A stretch of 64,000 bases of DNA, from assembly GCF_028622875.1 (NCBI RefSeq), contig NZ_CP117709.1, forward strand, positions 930,001 to 994,000. Direction: 5' to 3'. The position numbers and the translations under genes were made by a program. The notes beneath the pieces are model-generated. The model worked only from the letters and a program-made list of their open reading frames with translations, searched no databases and was not told the origin of the DNA. Shown here one piece after another: positions 17,241-25,791 of the stretch (position 1 is its first letter; the number at the start of each line of letters is the position of its first letter). The DNA comes from Streptomyces sp. MMBL 11-1 (GTDB lineage: Bacteria; Actinomycetota; Actinomycetes; Streptomycetales; Streptomycetaceae).

Positions 17241-17337
17241 GTCCTGTCGTCAAACTGCCGTCTGCCGCGCGGGGCCCCTAGCCCGCTCGGGCCCCTGGCC
17301 CCCAGTCCGCACAGCCTTCTAGCAGGAGTGGAAAGAC

Positions 17338-18690
17338 ATGGAAGACACCTCGACGACCCAGCGGGCAGCGGCCTCGCGGAGGCCGCATGTGACGGACCCC
17401 CGCGGGCTCCTCAACGCGTTCGACCACCAGTTCCGGGGCTTCAGGACCTTCTGGTTCGACCGGATCGCCCCGGCCGGTCCCGTCGTCCTGCCCGCGGCGC
17501 TGGGCGCCGAACTGGAGGACGCGATCGCCTACTTGGCCGACCTGCTGCGGCGGGCGGTGCACCACCTGGGCGACGACTGCGTCTCCCGGCACCGGGCCCT
17601 GGGCCTGGACGAGCGGCTGACGGAGTTCTACGGGGACGAGGAGTTCGAGAACGCCTACGCCACGGTCATGGGCCGACCGGACGTGATCCTCACCGACGCC
17701 GGATGGAAGTTCATCGAGTTCAACTTCTGCTCGTCCACCGGCGGTCAGGTCTACGTCCACCTCCTCAACGAGCTGTGGCGGCAGCTCCTGCCCGACGACG
17801 CCCTGAACACCCTCACGCTCGCCGATCCGCTCAAGACACGCGGGGACATGCTGCGCACCGTCCTGGACGACCTCGGTCTGGAACCGTACGTCGCGCTGGT
17901 CGGCCATCTCCCGGACGTCTTCCTCTCCGACTCCGGGGGGAACCGGAGGTACTACGAGATCGAGGCCGACGCCCTGCGGAAGTCGGGCATCAGGGCGGAG
18001 TACTTCGAGACGGACGAGTTCATCGACGCCCTCGGCTCCCGCCGCGGCGAGTTCCCCCTGGTCCTGGAGCGGACCGTGCCACAGGAGTGGATCGACGCCG
18101 GCCGAGAGCTCGGGCCGCTGCTGACGATCAGGAAGTGCGGCGCCGCGGTGCTGACGCCGCAGAGTTCCTACCAGGCGGCGAACAAGCAGCTCTTCGCCCT
18201 GCTGTCCCAGGGGCAGGACTGGATGAGCGACCGGGACCGGGAGTTCGTGCGGCGGTACATCCCCTGGTCGCGCTCGGTCCGGGAGGAGACCGTCGAATAC
18301 CGGGGCACGTCCTGGAAGCTGGACGAACTGCTGCGCGGGCGGCGGGCGGACTTCGTCCTGAAGCGCTCCGACGGCGACCAGAACTTCGACGTGCACATCG
18401 GCGCGCTGACCGACGCGGCCGCCTGGGAGGAGGTCATCGCCAAGGCCCGCGAGGCCGGCACCTGGATAGCGCAGGAGACCGTCCACAGCACCGAGATCCA
18501 CGCGGACGTCCTCGACTGCGACCGGGGCGAGCACCTCGGCATCGCGACGCGCGCGGTGTTCGGCCCCCTGTTCATGGGCGGACGCATGACCGGATGCGGG
18601 GTGCGCTACGACGTACCCGCCCCGGGCGGCTCCGCACCGGGGGCGAAGGGATCGAGCATCCTGGGATCCGTCGGCTGGCAGGCAGGCTGA
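17338..18690 (+). CDS. Uncharacterised protein, ATP-grasp-ligase-like
   Basis: I cannot name this 450-residue soluble protein. The segments DVILTDAGWKFIEFNFC, LLTIRKCGAAVLTPQSSYQ and DFVLKRSDGDQNFDVHIG resemble the permuted ATP-grasp ligases (glutathionylspermidine-synthase and related peptide ligases), where a lysine in a VLK strand binds ATP. A ligase joining an amino acid to the cluster product is therefore a reasonable guess. The ATG has AGGAG about 9 bases upstream. A 97-base gap separates it from the transporter, and a hairpin follows it. Confidence is high that it is a gene and low for function. Confidence 0.5.
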   Translation: MEDTSTTQRAAASRRPHVTDPRGLLNAFDHQFRGFRTFWFDRIAPAGPVVLPAALGAELEDAIAYLADLLRRAVHHLGDDCVSRHRALGLDERLTEFYGDEEFENAYATVMGRPDVILTDAGWKFIEFNFCSSTGGQVYVHLLNELWRQLLPDDALNTLTLADPLKTRGDMLRTVLDDLGLEPYVALVGHLPDVFLSDSGGNRRYYEIEADALRKSGIRAEYFETDEFIDALGSRRGEFPLVLERTVPQEWIDAGRELGPLLTIRKCGAAVLTPQSSYQAANKQLFALLSQGQDWMSDRDREFVRRYIPWSRSVREETVEYRGTSWKLDELLRGRRADFVLKRSDGDQNFDVHIGALTDAAAWEEVIAKAREAGTWIAQETVHSTEIHADVLDCDRGEHLGIATRAVFGPLFMGGRMTGCGVRYDVPAPGGSAPGAKGSSILGSVGWQAG

Positions 18691-18707
18691 CCCGGACGTC
18701 CGTCCCG

Positions 18708-18763
18708 TGTCCGGGCCGGGGCCGCCGGCGGGTTCGGCCGGTGGGCCGGCCCCGGCCCGGACA
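18708..18763. terminator. Long G+C hairpin terminator between convergent genes
   Basis: A 16-bp perfect inverted repeat (18708-18723 with 18748-18763) with an internally foldable loop lies between the ligase-like gene and the converging LuxR regulator. Confidence 0.65.
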
Positions 18764-18781
18764 TCCTGCCGGACGTCCCGG

Positions 18782-21466
18782 TCACCGCCGCTCGGGGTGG
18801 GCGCTCTTCTGGACGAGCGCCGTCAGCTGGACCCGCGAACGCACCCCCAGCTTGCGGTAGATCCGGGTGAGCGCCGCCTCCACGGTCTTGACGCTGACGT
18901 ACAGGGCGGCCGCGATGTCGCGGTTGCCGCGCCCTTCGGTGACCAGATCGGCGATCCTGCGCTCCGCCTCCGTCAGACCGGCCGGCGAGGACCGCACCCG
19001 GTTCGGCTCCGGCTCCCACAGCGGCGCGCCCGCCCTGCGGAACACCGCGTCGGCCCTCGCCCGCAGCTCCCTGGCCCGGGCCGGGCGCCTGTGCCGCTGC
19101 TCGACGGACGAGTACGCCAGCAGCGCCCGGCCGCACTGCAACGGGTATCCGAGCCGTTCGAAGGTGCGCAGGGCGCGGCCGACCAGTTCCTCGGCCGACG
19201 CGTGGTCGCCCGCCGCCGCGTGGCACAGCGCCTCGGCCCGGTCCAGCGAGGCGAGGACCCCGCGCCGTCCCAGCTCCTCGGCCCGGGACCGGGCGTCGGC
19301 GACCGTCCGCAGGGCGGCGGGCAGGTCTCCCGCGGCGACCAGTGCCTCGGCCAGATCCGCGTCGTAGCGGACCTCCGCGGGGTCCGCGACACCCAGGTCC
19401 TGCACCAGGTCCCGGACCCTGAGCAGATCCGCCAGGGCTCCGCCCGCGTCCCGCAGCAGCAGCCGGGTCATTCCGGACAGGTGCAGACAGTGCGCGGCGA
19501 AGACGGTGTCCTCGTCCTCCTGCGAGGCCGTCAGACCGAGGTCCGCGTAGGCGAGCGCCTGCTCCAGGGTCCCGCCGGCGAGTTCGGCGACCGCCGCCGC
19601 GTACCACGGCGGGCCGGGCGAGGTAGCCAGGTCACGTGTCAGCGCCAGGAGCCGGTGCGCCTCCTCGCGGGCGAGCTGGCCCTCGCCCCGGTGGGCGTGG
19701 ATCCGGACGGCGGTGCCGAGCACCCAGAGCCGGTCGGCGGGGCAGTCCGGCGGGCGCATCTCGTCCAACAGCCGCCCCGCCTCGTCCAACCGGTCGTCGA
19801 GCAGGGCGAACGCGACGCCGACCCGGCGTGGCTCCCCGGGGGTCCGGCCGGCTCCGGCCGGCGTGCCCGTCGCCAGGGCACGCCGGAGCAGCTCGGCCTG
19901 GCCCGGTGAACCGCGGACCTGCTCGATCCGGGCGGTCAGGGCCAGGGCGAAGGAGTGGATCGCCGCGTCGCCGGCCCGCTCGGCCAGTTCGGTGGCGGAG
20001 CGGGCGTGCGTCAGCGCCTCCGCGTGGTAGCCGCGGTTCGCGCCCAGGCTCCGGGCGAGGCGCAGGTGCGCCGCCGAGGCAAGTGCGGGATTGTCGGCGG
20101 CCAGGGCCTCGGACAGGGCCCGCGCCGCCATCCGCTCCGCCACCGCGGCGCCCCGGCCGGCGGCGTCGGCGACGGCGAGCCGCGCCTGGGCGCGAGCGGT
20201 GGGCACGGCCCGCCTGCGGTCCAGCTGCTCCAACGCCGTGCAGGCCAGGTCGAACCGCCCGGCGGCCTCGGCGTCCTGGGCGGCGGCGATCAGCAGGTCG
20301 TGCCGGGCGCCGCCGGCCCGGCCGCCCGCGAGCAGCCCGAACTCGGCCGCCCGGGTGTGGTCACCGCCCTCCCGTGCGGCGGTGGCGGCGTCGGCCAGGC
20401 CGGGAACCAGCCGGGCGGGAATCTCGGCCGCGCTCAGGGCGGAGGCCTCGTGCCAGACGCGGTCGTCGTCCTCGGACGCGGCGGCGGCCAGGGCGAGATG
20501 CGCCTGGCGCACCGCCTCGCCGCTGGACTCGGCGAGGAGGCACTCGCGTACGACCGGGGCCGGGAAGCACACGGTGCCCGCCACACGGATCAGCCCGGCG
20601 GCCTCGGCGTCGGCCAGGGCCGCGTCGGCGGACGGTCCCGCGGCCCGGCGGACGGCGTCGAGCGAGGGATCGGCCGCCAGCGCCGCGAGGAGCAGCACCC
20701 AGTGCACGGGGGCCGCGAGCCCCGCCAGCCAGGCTCTCAGGGCCTTGCGCGCGTGCGGGGCCAGCGGCTGTGCGTCCAGGACCGCCGTCGCCCCGGCCCG
20801 GGCCAGTCCGGCGGCGATGTCCGAGACCAGACGGGGGTTGCCGCCCGTCGCCGTGTGGATGCGCGCGGCGGTCCGCAGGGGGATCCCGAAGGACCGCACC
20901 ACGGCTGCCGACTCGTGCGGGGTGAGCGCGGGGACCGCGATCTCCACCGCGTCACCGCCGAGGACGTCGTGCGGGAGCGGGCCGTCGGGCCGCAGCGCCG
21001 CCAGCAGCGACACACTGCCGCGGCTGCGGCGTGCCGCGAAGCCGAAGACGTCCAGGCTGTCCGGGCCCCACCAGTGCATGTCGTCGGCGGCCAGCAGCAG
21101 CCGGGCCCGGCGCCCCCACGTCTGGAGGCAGGACAGGACCGTGACCCGCAGGATCGCGGGGTCGGGCGGAGGCCCGGTGACCCGGCGCAGCACCCAGTCG
21201 ATCGTCGATCGCTGGACGTCCGGCAGGTCGCCGCTCACGTCCGCCGGGCACACGGTGAACAGGTCCACCAGGGGTACGTACGGCAGGTGTGCGTCGGCGG
21301 GCGCCGAGCTGAGCCTGACCACGGGGTCCCCGGAGGACTCCCACCCCGCGCACACCGCGTCCAGCACCGCGGACTTGCCGAAACCGGTGGGTCCGACCAC
21401 CGCCACCGCACCTGCCTGCCGCAGCTCACCGGAGACCTGGTCGACCAGCGGGCGGCGCGCCCTCAC
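18782..21466 (-). CDS. LAL-type LuxR-family transcriptional regulator
   Basis: An 894-residue large ATP-binding LuxR regulator. The N-terminal P-loop is VVGPTGFGKSAVLDAV near residue 25 and Walker B is LLLAADDMHWWGPDSL. A long helical, TPR-like middle region follows, and the last 65 residues hold the LuxR HTH (LTEAERRIADLVTEGRGNRD, then SVKTVEAALTRIYRKLG). A GTG start is chosen because it overlaps the stop of the upstream aminopeptidase gene by 4 bases (GTGA) and puts the P-loop at the usual distance from the N-terminus; the frame is open further upstream but there only shadows that gene. It is the only obvious pathway-specific regulator and probably activates the cluster. Confidence 0.92.
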   Translation of the reverse strand: MRARRPLVDQVSGELRQAGAVAVVGPTGFGKSAVLDAVCAGWESSGDPVVRLSSAPADAHLPYVPLVDLFTVCPADVSGDLPDVQRSTIDWVLRRVTGPPPDPAILRVTVLSCLQTWGRRARLLLAADDMHWWGPDSLDVFGFAARRSRGSVSLLAALRPDGPLPHDVLGGDAVEIAVPALTPHESAAVVRSFGIPLRTAARIHTATGGNPRLVSDIAAGLARAGATAVLDAQPLAPHARKALRAWLAGLAAPVHWVLLLAALAADPSLDAVRRAAGPSADAALADAEAAGLIRVAGTVCFPAPVVRECLLAESSGEAVRQAHLALAAAASEDDDRVWHEASALSAAEIPARLVPGLADAATAAREGGDHTRAAEFGLLAGGRAGGARHDLLIAAAQDAEAAGRFDLACTALEQLDRRRAVPTARAQARLAVADAAGRGAAVAERMAARALSEALAADNPALASAAHLRLARSLGANRGYHAEALTHARSATELAERAGDAAIHSFALALTARIEQVRGSPGQAELLRRALATGTPAGAGRTPGEPRRVGVAFALLDDRLDEAGRLLDEMRPPDCPADRLWVLGTAVRIHAHRGEGQLAREEAHRLLALTRDLATSPGPPWYAAAVAELAGGTLEQALAYADLGLTASQEDEDTVFAAHCLHLSGMTRLLLRDAGGALADLLRVRDLVQDLGVADPAEVRYDADLAEALVAAGDLPAALRTVADARSRAEELGRRGVLASLDRAEALCHAAAGDHASAEELVGRALRTFERLGYPLQCGRALLAYSSVEQRHRRPARARELRARADAVFRRAGAPLWEPEPNRVRSSPAGLTEAERRIADLVTEGRGNRDIAAALYVSVKTVEAALTRIYRKLGVRSRVQLTALVQKSAHPERR

Positions 21467-22905
21467 CGCAACGCGTCCATCCACGCCTCGACCGCGTCCG
21501 CGTCGCGTGGCAGGTCCGCCGACAGACACAGCGCGCCGTCGGAGGTGATGACGAAGTCGTCCTCGATCCGCACGCCGATGCCGCGCAGTTCCTCGGGGAC
21601 CGTCAGGTCGTCGGGCTGGAAGTACAGCCCCGGCTCGACGGTGAGCACGTGCCCCTCCTCCAGCACACCGCCCAGATACGTCTCGCTGCGGGCGGCGGCG
21701 CAGTCGTGGCAGTCGAGGCCGAGCATGTGGCCGGTGCCGCAGACGGTGTAGCGACGGTAGAGGTCGGCCTCGTGCGGGATCGTGGCGCCGCCGGGCCGCA
21801 GGCCCCAGGCGTCGAGCCCCTCGGTGATGACCCGCGTCGCGGCGTCGTGGAAGGCACTGTACGGTGCTCCGGGCCGCAGGGCGGCGATGCCCGCCGACTG
21901 GGCGGCGAACACCAGGTCGTAGACGCGGCGCTGCACATCCGTGAAGCGCCCGCCGACCGGCAGGGTCCGGGTGACGTCCCCGGTGTAGAACGAGTCGGCC
22001 TCGACGCCCGCGTCCAGCAGGAGCAGCTCCCCCTCCCGCACCGGGCCGTCGTTGTGCATCCAGTGGAGCACGCACGCGTGCGCGCCGGCCGCCGCGATGG
22101 TCTCGAACCCCAGGCCGTAACCCTCCAGCCGGGCCCGCCTGTTGAAGGTGCCCTCCACCCATCGCTCCCCGCGTGCGAGGCGGGTGGCGTGGGGCAGTTC
22201 ACCGGCGACGTCGTGGAAGCCGGCGACCGTGTGCCCCACGGCGGCGCGCAGTTGCTCGATCTCCCACGCGTCCTTGACCAGCCGCGACTCGGAGAGGAAG
22301 GCGAGCAGTTCGGCGTCGGCCGGTGCGGACGGCGGGACGGTCGCGTCGACGAGCGCGTCCTCGCCGCGCACCACCCGGGTCGGGACCTCACCGGCGAGCG
22401 CCCGCTCCAGCCCCTCCCGGGAGACCGCCTCGACGCCGAGGGCTTCGGCGGTCTCCCGGAGGGTCCGGCGCCGGCCGACCCAGAACTCGCCGTGCTGCCG
22501 GTCGCTGTAGAACTCCGCACCGGACGGTCCGGCGTCGCGCGGTGACCGGGGCCGGGTGAACAGGGTGATCTCGTGCCCGCTGCCGGTGGGCTCGAAGACG
22601 AGCACGCTGTCCGGCACCGCTCCCGTCCCCTGTTCGGCCGTGAGGTGGATGTACGCGGAATGCGGGCGGAAGGCGTAGTCGAAGTCGTTACTGCGGGCCT
22701 TGAGTCCGCCCGACGGGACGACGATCCGCTCTCCGGGGAACCGCGTCGACAGCGCCGCACGCCGCTTGGCCGCGTATGCGGCTCCGGAGACGGGTGGAAG
22801 CCTCCTGTCCGTGTCCGCCCACCCCTGCCGAAAGACCTCCGCCACCGCCGCCGGTACTCGACGATCGTGACTCCGCGCTCCGCGCGGGCCGTCCTGACGT
22901 TCCAT
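21463..22905 (-). CDS. pepP: Xaa-Pro aminopeptidase (M24B), cluster copy
   Basis: A 480-residue aminopeptidase P, which removes an N-terminal residue preceding proline. The dinuclear metal site is complete: LLLLDAGVEADSFYTGDVTR (two Asp), CGTGHMLGLDCHD (His), TVEPGLYF (Glu) and GVRIEDDF (Glu). ATG 22905 is chosen because GGGGAGG lies 7 bases upstream; ATG 22923 is possible. It is followed by the LAL regulator with a 4-base overlap, tying it to cluster expression, and preceded by a closely similar paralogue. It may be a self-resistance copy or a processing peptidase. Confidence 0.9.
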   Translation of the reverse strand: MERQDGPRGARSHDRRVPAAVAEVFRQGWADTDRRLPPVSGAAYAAKRRAALSTRFPGERIVVPSGGLKARSNDFDYAFRPHSAYIHLTAEQGTGAVPDSVLVFEPTGSGHEITLFTRPRSPRDAGPSGAEFYSDRQHGEFWVGRRRTLRETAEALGVEAVSREGLERALAGEVPTRVVRGEDALVDATVPPSAPADAELLAFLSESRLVKDAWEIEQLRAAVGHTVAGFHDVAGELPHATRLARGERWVEGTFNRRARLEGYGLGFETIAAAGAHACVLHWMHNDGPVREGELLLLDAGVEADSFYTGDVTRTLPVGGRFTDVQRRVYDLVFAAQSAGIAALRPGAPYSAFHDAATRVITEGLDAWGLRPGGATIPHEADLYRRYTVCGTGHMLGLDCHDCAAARSETYLGGVLEEGHVLTVEPGLYFQPDDLTVPEELRGIGVRIEDDFVITSDGALCLSADLPRDADAVEAWMDALR

Positions 22906-23007
22906 CGCACGCCTCCCCGTCATTCCGTTCCGTGGTGCTGCGCCCTCACTCCACAGGGAGAGCGCACGTGTCCGATCCGCGGCCCCGAAGGGCCGCGGCG
23001 GCCGATG

Positions 23008-24444
23008 TCAGCCGCGAAGCCGGGCCATCCACTCCTCCACTTCGTCGGCCGTCCGAGGAAGGTCGGCCGAGAGGTTCTCGTTGCCCTCGTCGGTGACCAG
23101 CAGATCGTCCTCGATCCGTACGCCGATGCCGCGGAGCTCCTCGGGCACGGTCAGGTCGTCCGACTGGAAGTACAGGCCGGGCTCGACGGTGAGCACCATG
23201 CCCGCCTCCAGCGTCCCGTCCACGTACAGCTCGGTACGGGCCTTCGCGCAGTCGTGGACGTCCAGGCCGATCATGTGGCCCGTGCCGGCCAGCGTCCAGC
23301 GGCGGTACAGCCCGAGTTCGTACGCCTCGTCCACCGACCGCTCGCCGAACAGGCCCCAGGAGGCGAGGTGTTCGGTCAGCACCCGCTGGGCGGCGTGGTG
23401 GAAGTCCCGGTACTTCGCACCGGGCCGGACCTGGGCGATACCGGCCGACTGCGCCGCGTACACCGCGTCGTACACCTTGCGCTGGACCGGTGTGAAACGG
23501 CCGTCGACCGGCAGCGTCCGGGTGACATCGGCGGTGTAGAGGTTGCGGCTCTCCACTCCGGCGTCGATCAGCAGCAGTTCGCCCGGCCGGGTCTCGCCGT
23601 CGTTGCGGACCCAGTGCAGCGTCGTGGCGTGGGCTCCCGCGGCGCAGACCGACGCGTAACCCACGTCGTTGCCCTCGGTCCGCGCGCGCATCCAGAACGT
23701 GCCCTCGATGACCCGCTCCGCGGTCGGCGTGTCCGTGCCGAGAACGCGCACGATGTCCTCGAAGCCACGCGCCGTCGCCTGACAGGCGTGGCGCAGGTCG
23801 GCGATCTCGAACTCGTCCTTGATGAGGCGCATCTCGGACAGGGCGACGCGGAACTCGGCGTCGCGCTCGGCGGTCACCTTGTCGTTGAGGGCGGCGTCGA
23901 CCCCGGCGTCGTAGTCGCGCAGCAGACGGATCGGGCCGGTGGCCTCGGCCAGCCGCTCGGTCAGCGTGCGGACATCACGGCAGGGCAGGCCCAGGAGCCG
24001 CTCGTTCTCGGTGAGGCTGTTGCGACGGCCGTCCCAGAGCTCACCGTGGTAGTCGCGCCAGAACTCCCCGTTCTCGCGGTTCGACCGGGGGAGCAGATAG
24101 GCGACCGCCACGTGGCCGCCGTCCGCACCGGGCTCCAGGACCAGTACGGAGTCCTGGGACTGGTCACCCGTCAGGTAGGCATAGTCGGAGGACGGGCGGA
24201 ACGGGTAGTCCGTGTCGTTGGCGCGGACCTTCGGGTTGCCGGCCGGGACCACCAGCAGTTCACCGGGGAACAGCGCGGAGAGCGCCGCCCGACGGCGCGC
24301 GGTGTACGCCGCCTGGGCGATGGGTTCGAGGTCGCGGCGCTCGGTGTCGGCCCAACCCTGCTTCATGTTTTCGGCCAGTTCGGCACTCACGTCCACGTAC
24401 AGACCGTTCTTCCGCGTCTTGTTCTCATCCGTCTCACCAGCCAC
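23008..24444 (-). CDS. pepP: Xaa-Pro aminopeptidase (M24B), second copy
   Basis: A 478-residue aminopeptidase P with all five metal ligands visible in LLLIDAGVESRNLYTADVTR, AGTGHMIGLDVHD, TVEPGLYF and GVRIEDDL. It aligns almost end to end by eye with the neighbouring copy, including the N-terminal QGWADTERRDL block. The GTG start (AGETDEN) has AGGAGG 5 bases upstream; another GTG 27 bases further upstream is an alternative. This copy looks like the general Streptomyces cytoplasmic enzyme. An 84-100 base gap separates the two, so they could be transcribed together or separately. Confidence 0.9.
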   Translation of the reverse strand: MAGETDENKTRKNGLYVDVSAELAENMKQGWADTERRDLEPIAQAAYTARRRAALSALFPGELLVVPAGNPKVRANDTDYPFRPSSDYAYLTGDQSQDSVLVLEPGADGGHVAVAYLLPRSNRENGEFWRDYHGELWDGRRNSLTENERLLGLPCRDVRTLTERLAEATGPIRLLRDYDAGVDAALNDKVTAERDAEFRVALSEMRLIKDEFEIADLRHACQATARGFEDIVRVLGTDTPTAERVIEGTFWMRARTEGNDVGYASVCAAGAHATTLHWVRNDGETRPGELLLIDAGVESRNLYTADVTRTLPVDGRFTPVQRKVYDAVYAAQSAGIAQVRPGAKYRDFHHAAQRVLTEHLASWGLFGERSVDEAYELGLYRRWTLAGTGHMIGLDVHDCAKARTELYVDGTLEAGMVLTVEPGLYFQSDDLTVPEELRGIGVRIEDDLLVTDEGNENLSADLPRTADEVEEWMARLRG

Positions 24445-24772
24445 GACAGCCTCCTGATGCGAATCCGTCACGCGTGTTCCTCTCGATCGCAGAAGTCGAT
24501 GCCTGTCCCGGGGACCGACCGGAAAATCCTCCGGGCAGCGCGCCCGTCCCGGCAACGGCCTTTCCGGGCAGATGTTTTGAGTCGGAGCGGGGGCATGCGG
24601 TGAGCCCGGTTGTCGGCGCTGCTGCGGCGCAGACCCGCACGATCCGGGCAGTGCCGGCCCGGTGACCCCCAACTCACCCGGCGGTAGGGCTCCTTGCCGT
24701 GAACCGCACTCTTGCAGCCGCCCCTCATCCCCACGTCATACACATGTATGAAATCTCACGGATGCTCTTGCG
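24445..24772. other. Gene-free interval upstream of the second aminopeptidase gene
   Basis: This 328-bp interval lies between two leftward genes and must carry the promoter of the second aminopeptidase P gene. I found no convincing coding frame. A short palindrome, CATACA-CA-TGTATG at 24737-24750, is the only conspicuous element, in a locally A+T-rich patch just after the stop of the CitE-like gene. Confidence 0.5.
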
Positions 24773-25633
24773 TCATTTGTCGCTGGGCGGGCCCGGCCGG
24801 TCTCGTGGAGCCTGAGCCGGTCGGCCACCCCCGGCGGCGAGGATCCGGCGGGCGCGTTCGAGCAGGGGCTTGTCGATCATCTGTCCGTCCACCACGGTGA
24901 CGGAGTCACCCGCGGCGACCACGGCCCGGGCCCATTCGCGTTCGCTCGCGGTCGGCGCGAACCGCTCCGCCACGACGGGGACTTGGGCGGGATGGATGCA
25001 CAGTTTCCCGGTGAAGCCGAGCCGGCGCCCGTGGGCGATGTCCGCGGCGAGCGCGTCGGCGTCCCGCACGCCGGTCGTGACACCGTCGACCGGAGCGCAC
25101 CGCCCCGTCGCCGCCGAGGCCGAGACCAGCCGGGACCGGGCGTACGCGAGGGCCATGTGGTCGTCGTGAGCGACTCCGAGCTGCCCGGCCAGGTCCACGT
25201 TGCCGAGGGCGACACGGACCACGCCCGGGGTGGCGCACACCTCCACGGCCCGCTCGATCCCGGCCGCCGTCTCGATCAGCGGGATCAGGAACGGCACCCC
25301 TCCCGTCCGGGAGACCAGGCCCGCGAGCACCAGCGGGTCCTCGGCCTTGGGCACCATCACGGGCATGCCGCGCCCGGCCGCCATCGCGAGGTCGTCGTCG
25401 CACCAGGGCGTGCCGGGCGCGTTGATCCGGACCAGGGCGCTGTTGCCCGCGCCGAGCCAGGCGGCGGCGTGATCACGCGCGCGACGCTTGTCCGGCGCCG
25501 CGACCGCGTCCTCCAGGTCGAGGATGACCACGTCCGCTCCGGTGGCGACGGCCTTGTCGAACCGGTCCGGCCGGTCCCCGGGCACGAACAACAGACTGCG
25601 GGCCGTTTCCAGCCGGCTCACGGGCATGCTCAT
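24773..25633 (-). CDS. HpcH/HpaI-family CoA-ester lyase (CitE-like), second copy
   Basis: A 286-residue CitE/malyl-CoA lyase-type protein with ARSLLFVPGDRPDRFDKA, ILDLEDAV, LVRINAPGTPW, FLIPLIETAAGIERA, ALGNVDLAGQLG and TGKLCIHPAQV, covering the expected CoA- and metal-binding elements. The ATG has AGGAGAGG about 8 bases upstream. It differs substantially from the cluster copy at 9459-10319, so it is not a recent duplicate. Typical roles are citramalyl-, malyl- or hydroxymethylglutaryl-type CoA lyase reactions. It may be chromosomal core rather than part of the cluster. Confidence 0.88.
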   Translation of the reverse strand: MSMPVSRLETARSLLFVPGDRPDRFDKAVATGADVVILDLEDAVAAPDKRRARDHAAAWLGAGNSALVRINAPGTPWCDDDLAMAAGRGMPVMVPKAEDPLVLAGLVSRTGGVPFLIPLIETAAGIERAVEVCATPGVVRVALGNVDLAGQLGVAHDDHMALAYARSRLVSASAATGRCAPVDGVTTGVRDADALAADIAHGRRLGFTGKLCIHPAQVPVVAERFAPTASEREWARAVVAAGDSVTVVDGQMIDKPLLERARRILAAGGGRPAQAPRDRPGPPSDK

Positions 25634-25740
25634 ACGGATGGCCTCTCCTCTACGGCTGGTCCAGGAGCGCCATCATGCTCGGTGAGGGGTGAAGCCGCCC
25701 CCTTCGGGGCCCGTACGTCGGCGCGGCGCGCCCACCGCCG

Positions 25741-25778
25741 GGGGGAGCCCCGGGGCGGGAGACCGCCCCGGGGCTCCC
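25741..25778 (-). terminator. Hairpin terminator after the flavin amine oxidase gene
   Basis: A perfect 17-bp stem (25741-25757 with 25762-25778) with a 4-base loop lies 14 bases past the stop of the leftward amine oxidase gene. Confidence 0.75.
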
Positions 25779-25791
25779 CTCGGTCCTCCGA

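Noticed and set aside
17241-17337. Possible insertion-sequence end (GGTCCTGTCGTCAAACTG) before the ligase-like gene
   Set aside because: It vaguely recalls terminal sequences of Streptomyces insertion elements, but there is no partner repeat, target duplication or transposase fragment.
21467-22162. Upstream extension of the LuxR regulator frame by 232 codons
   Set aside because: The extension only shadows the aminopeptidase gene; the GTGA overlap at 21463-21466 gives a natural start.
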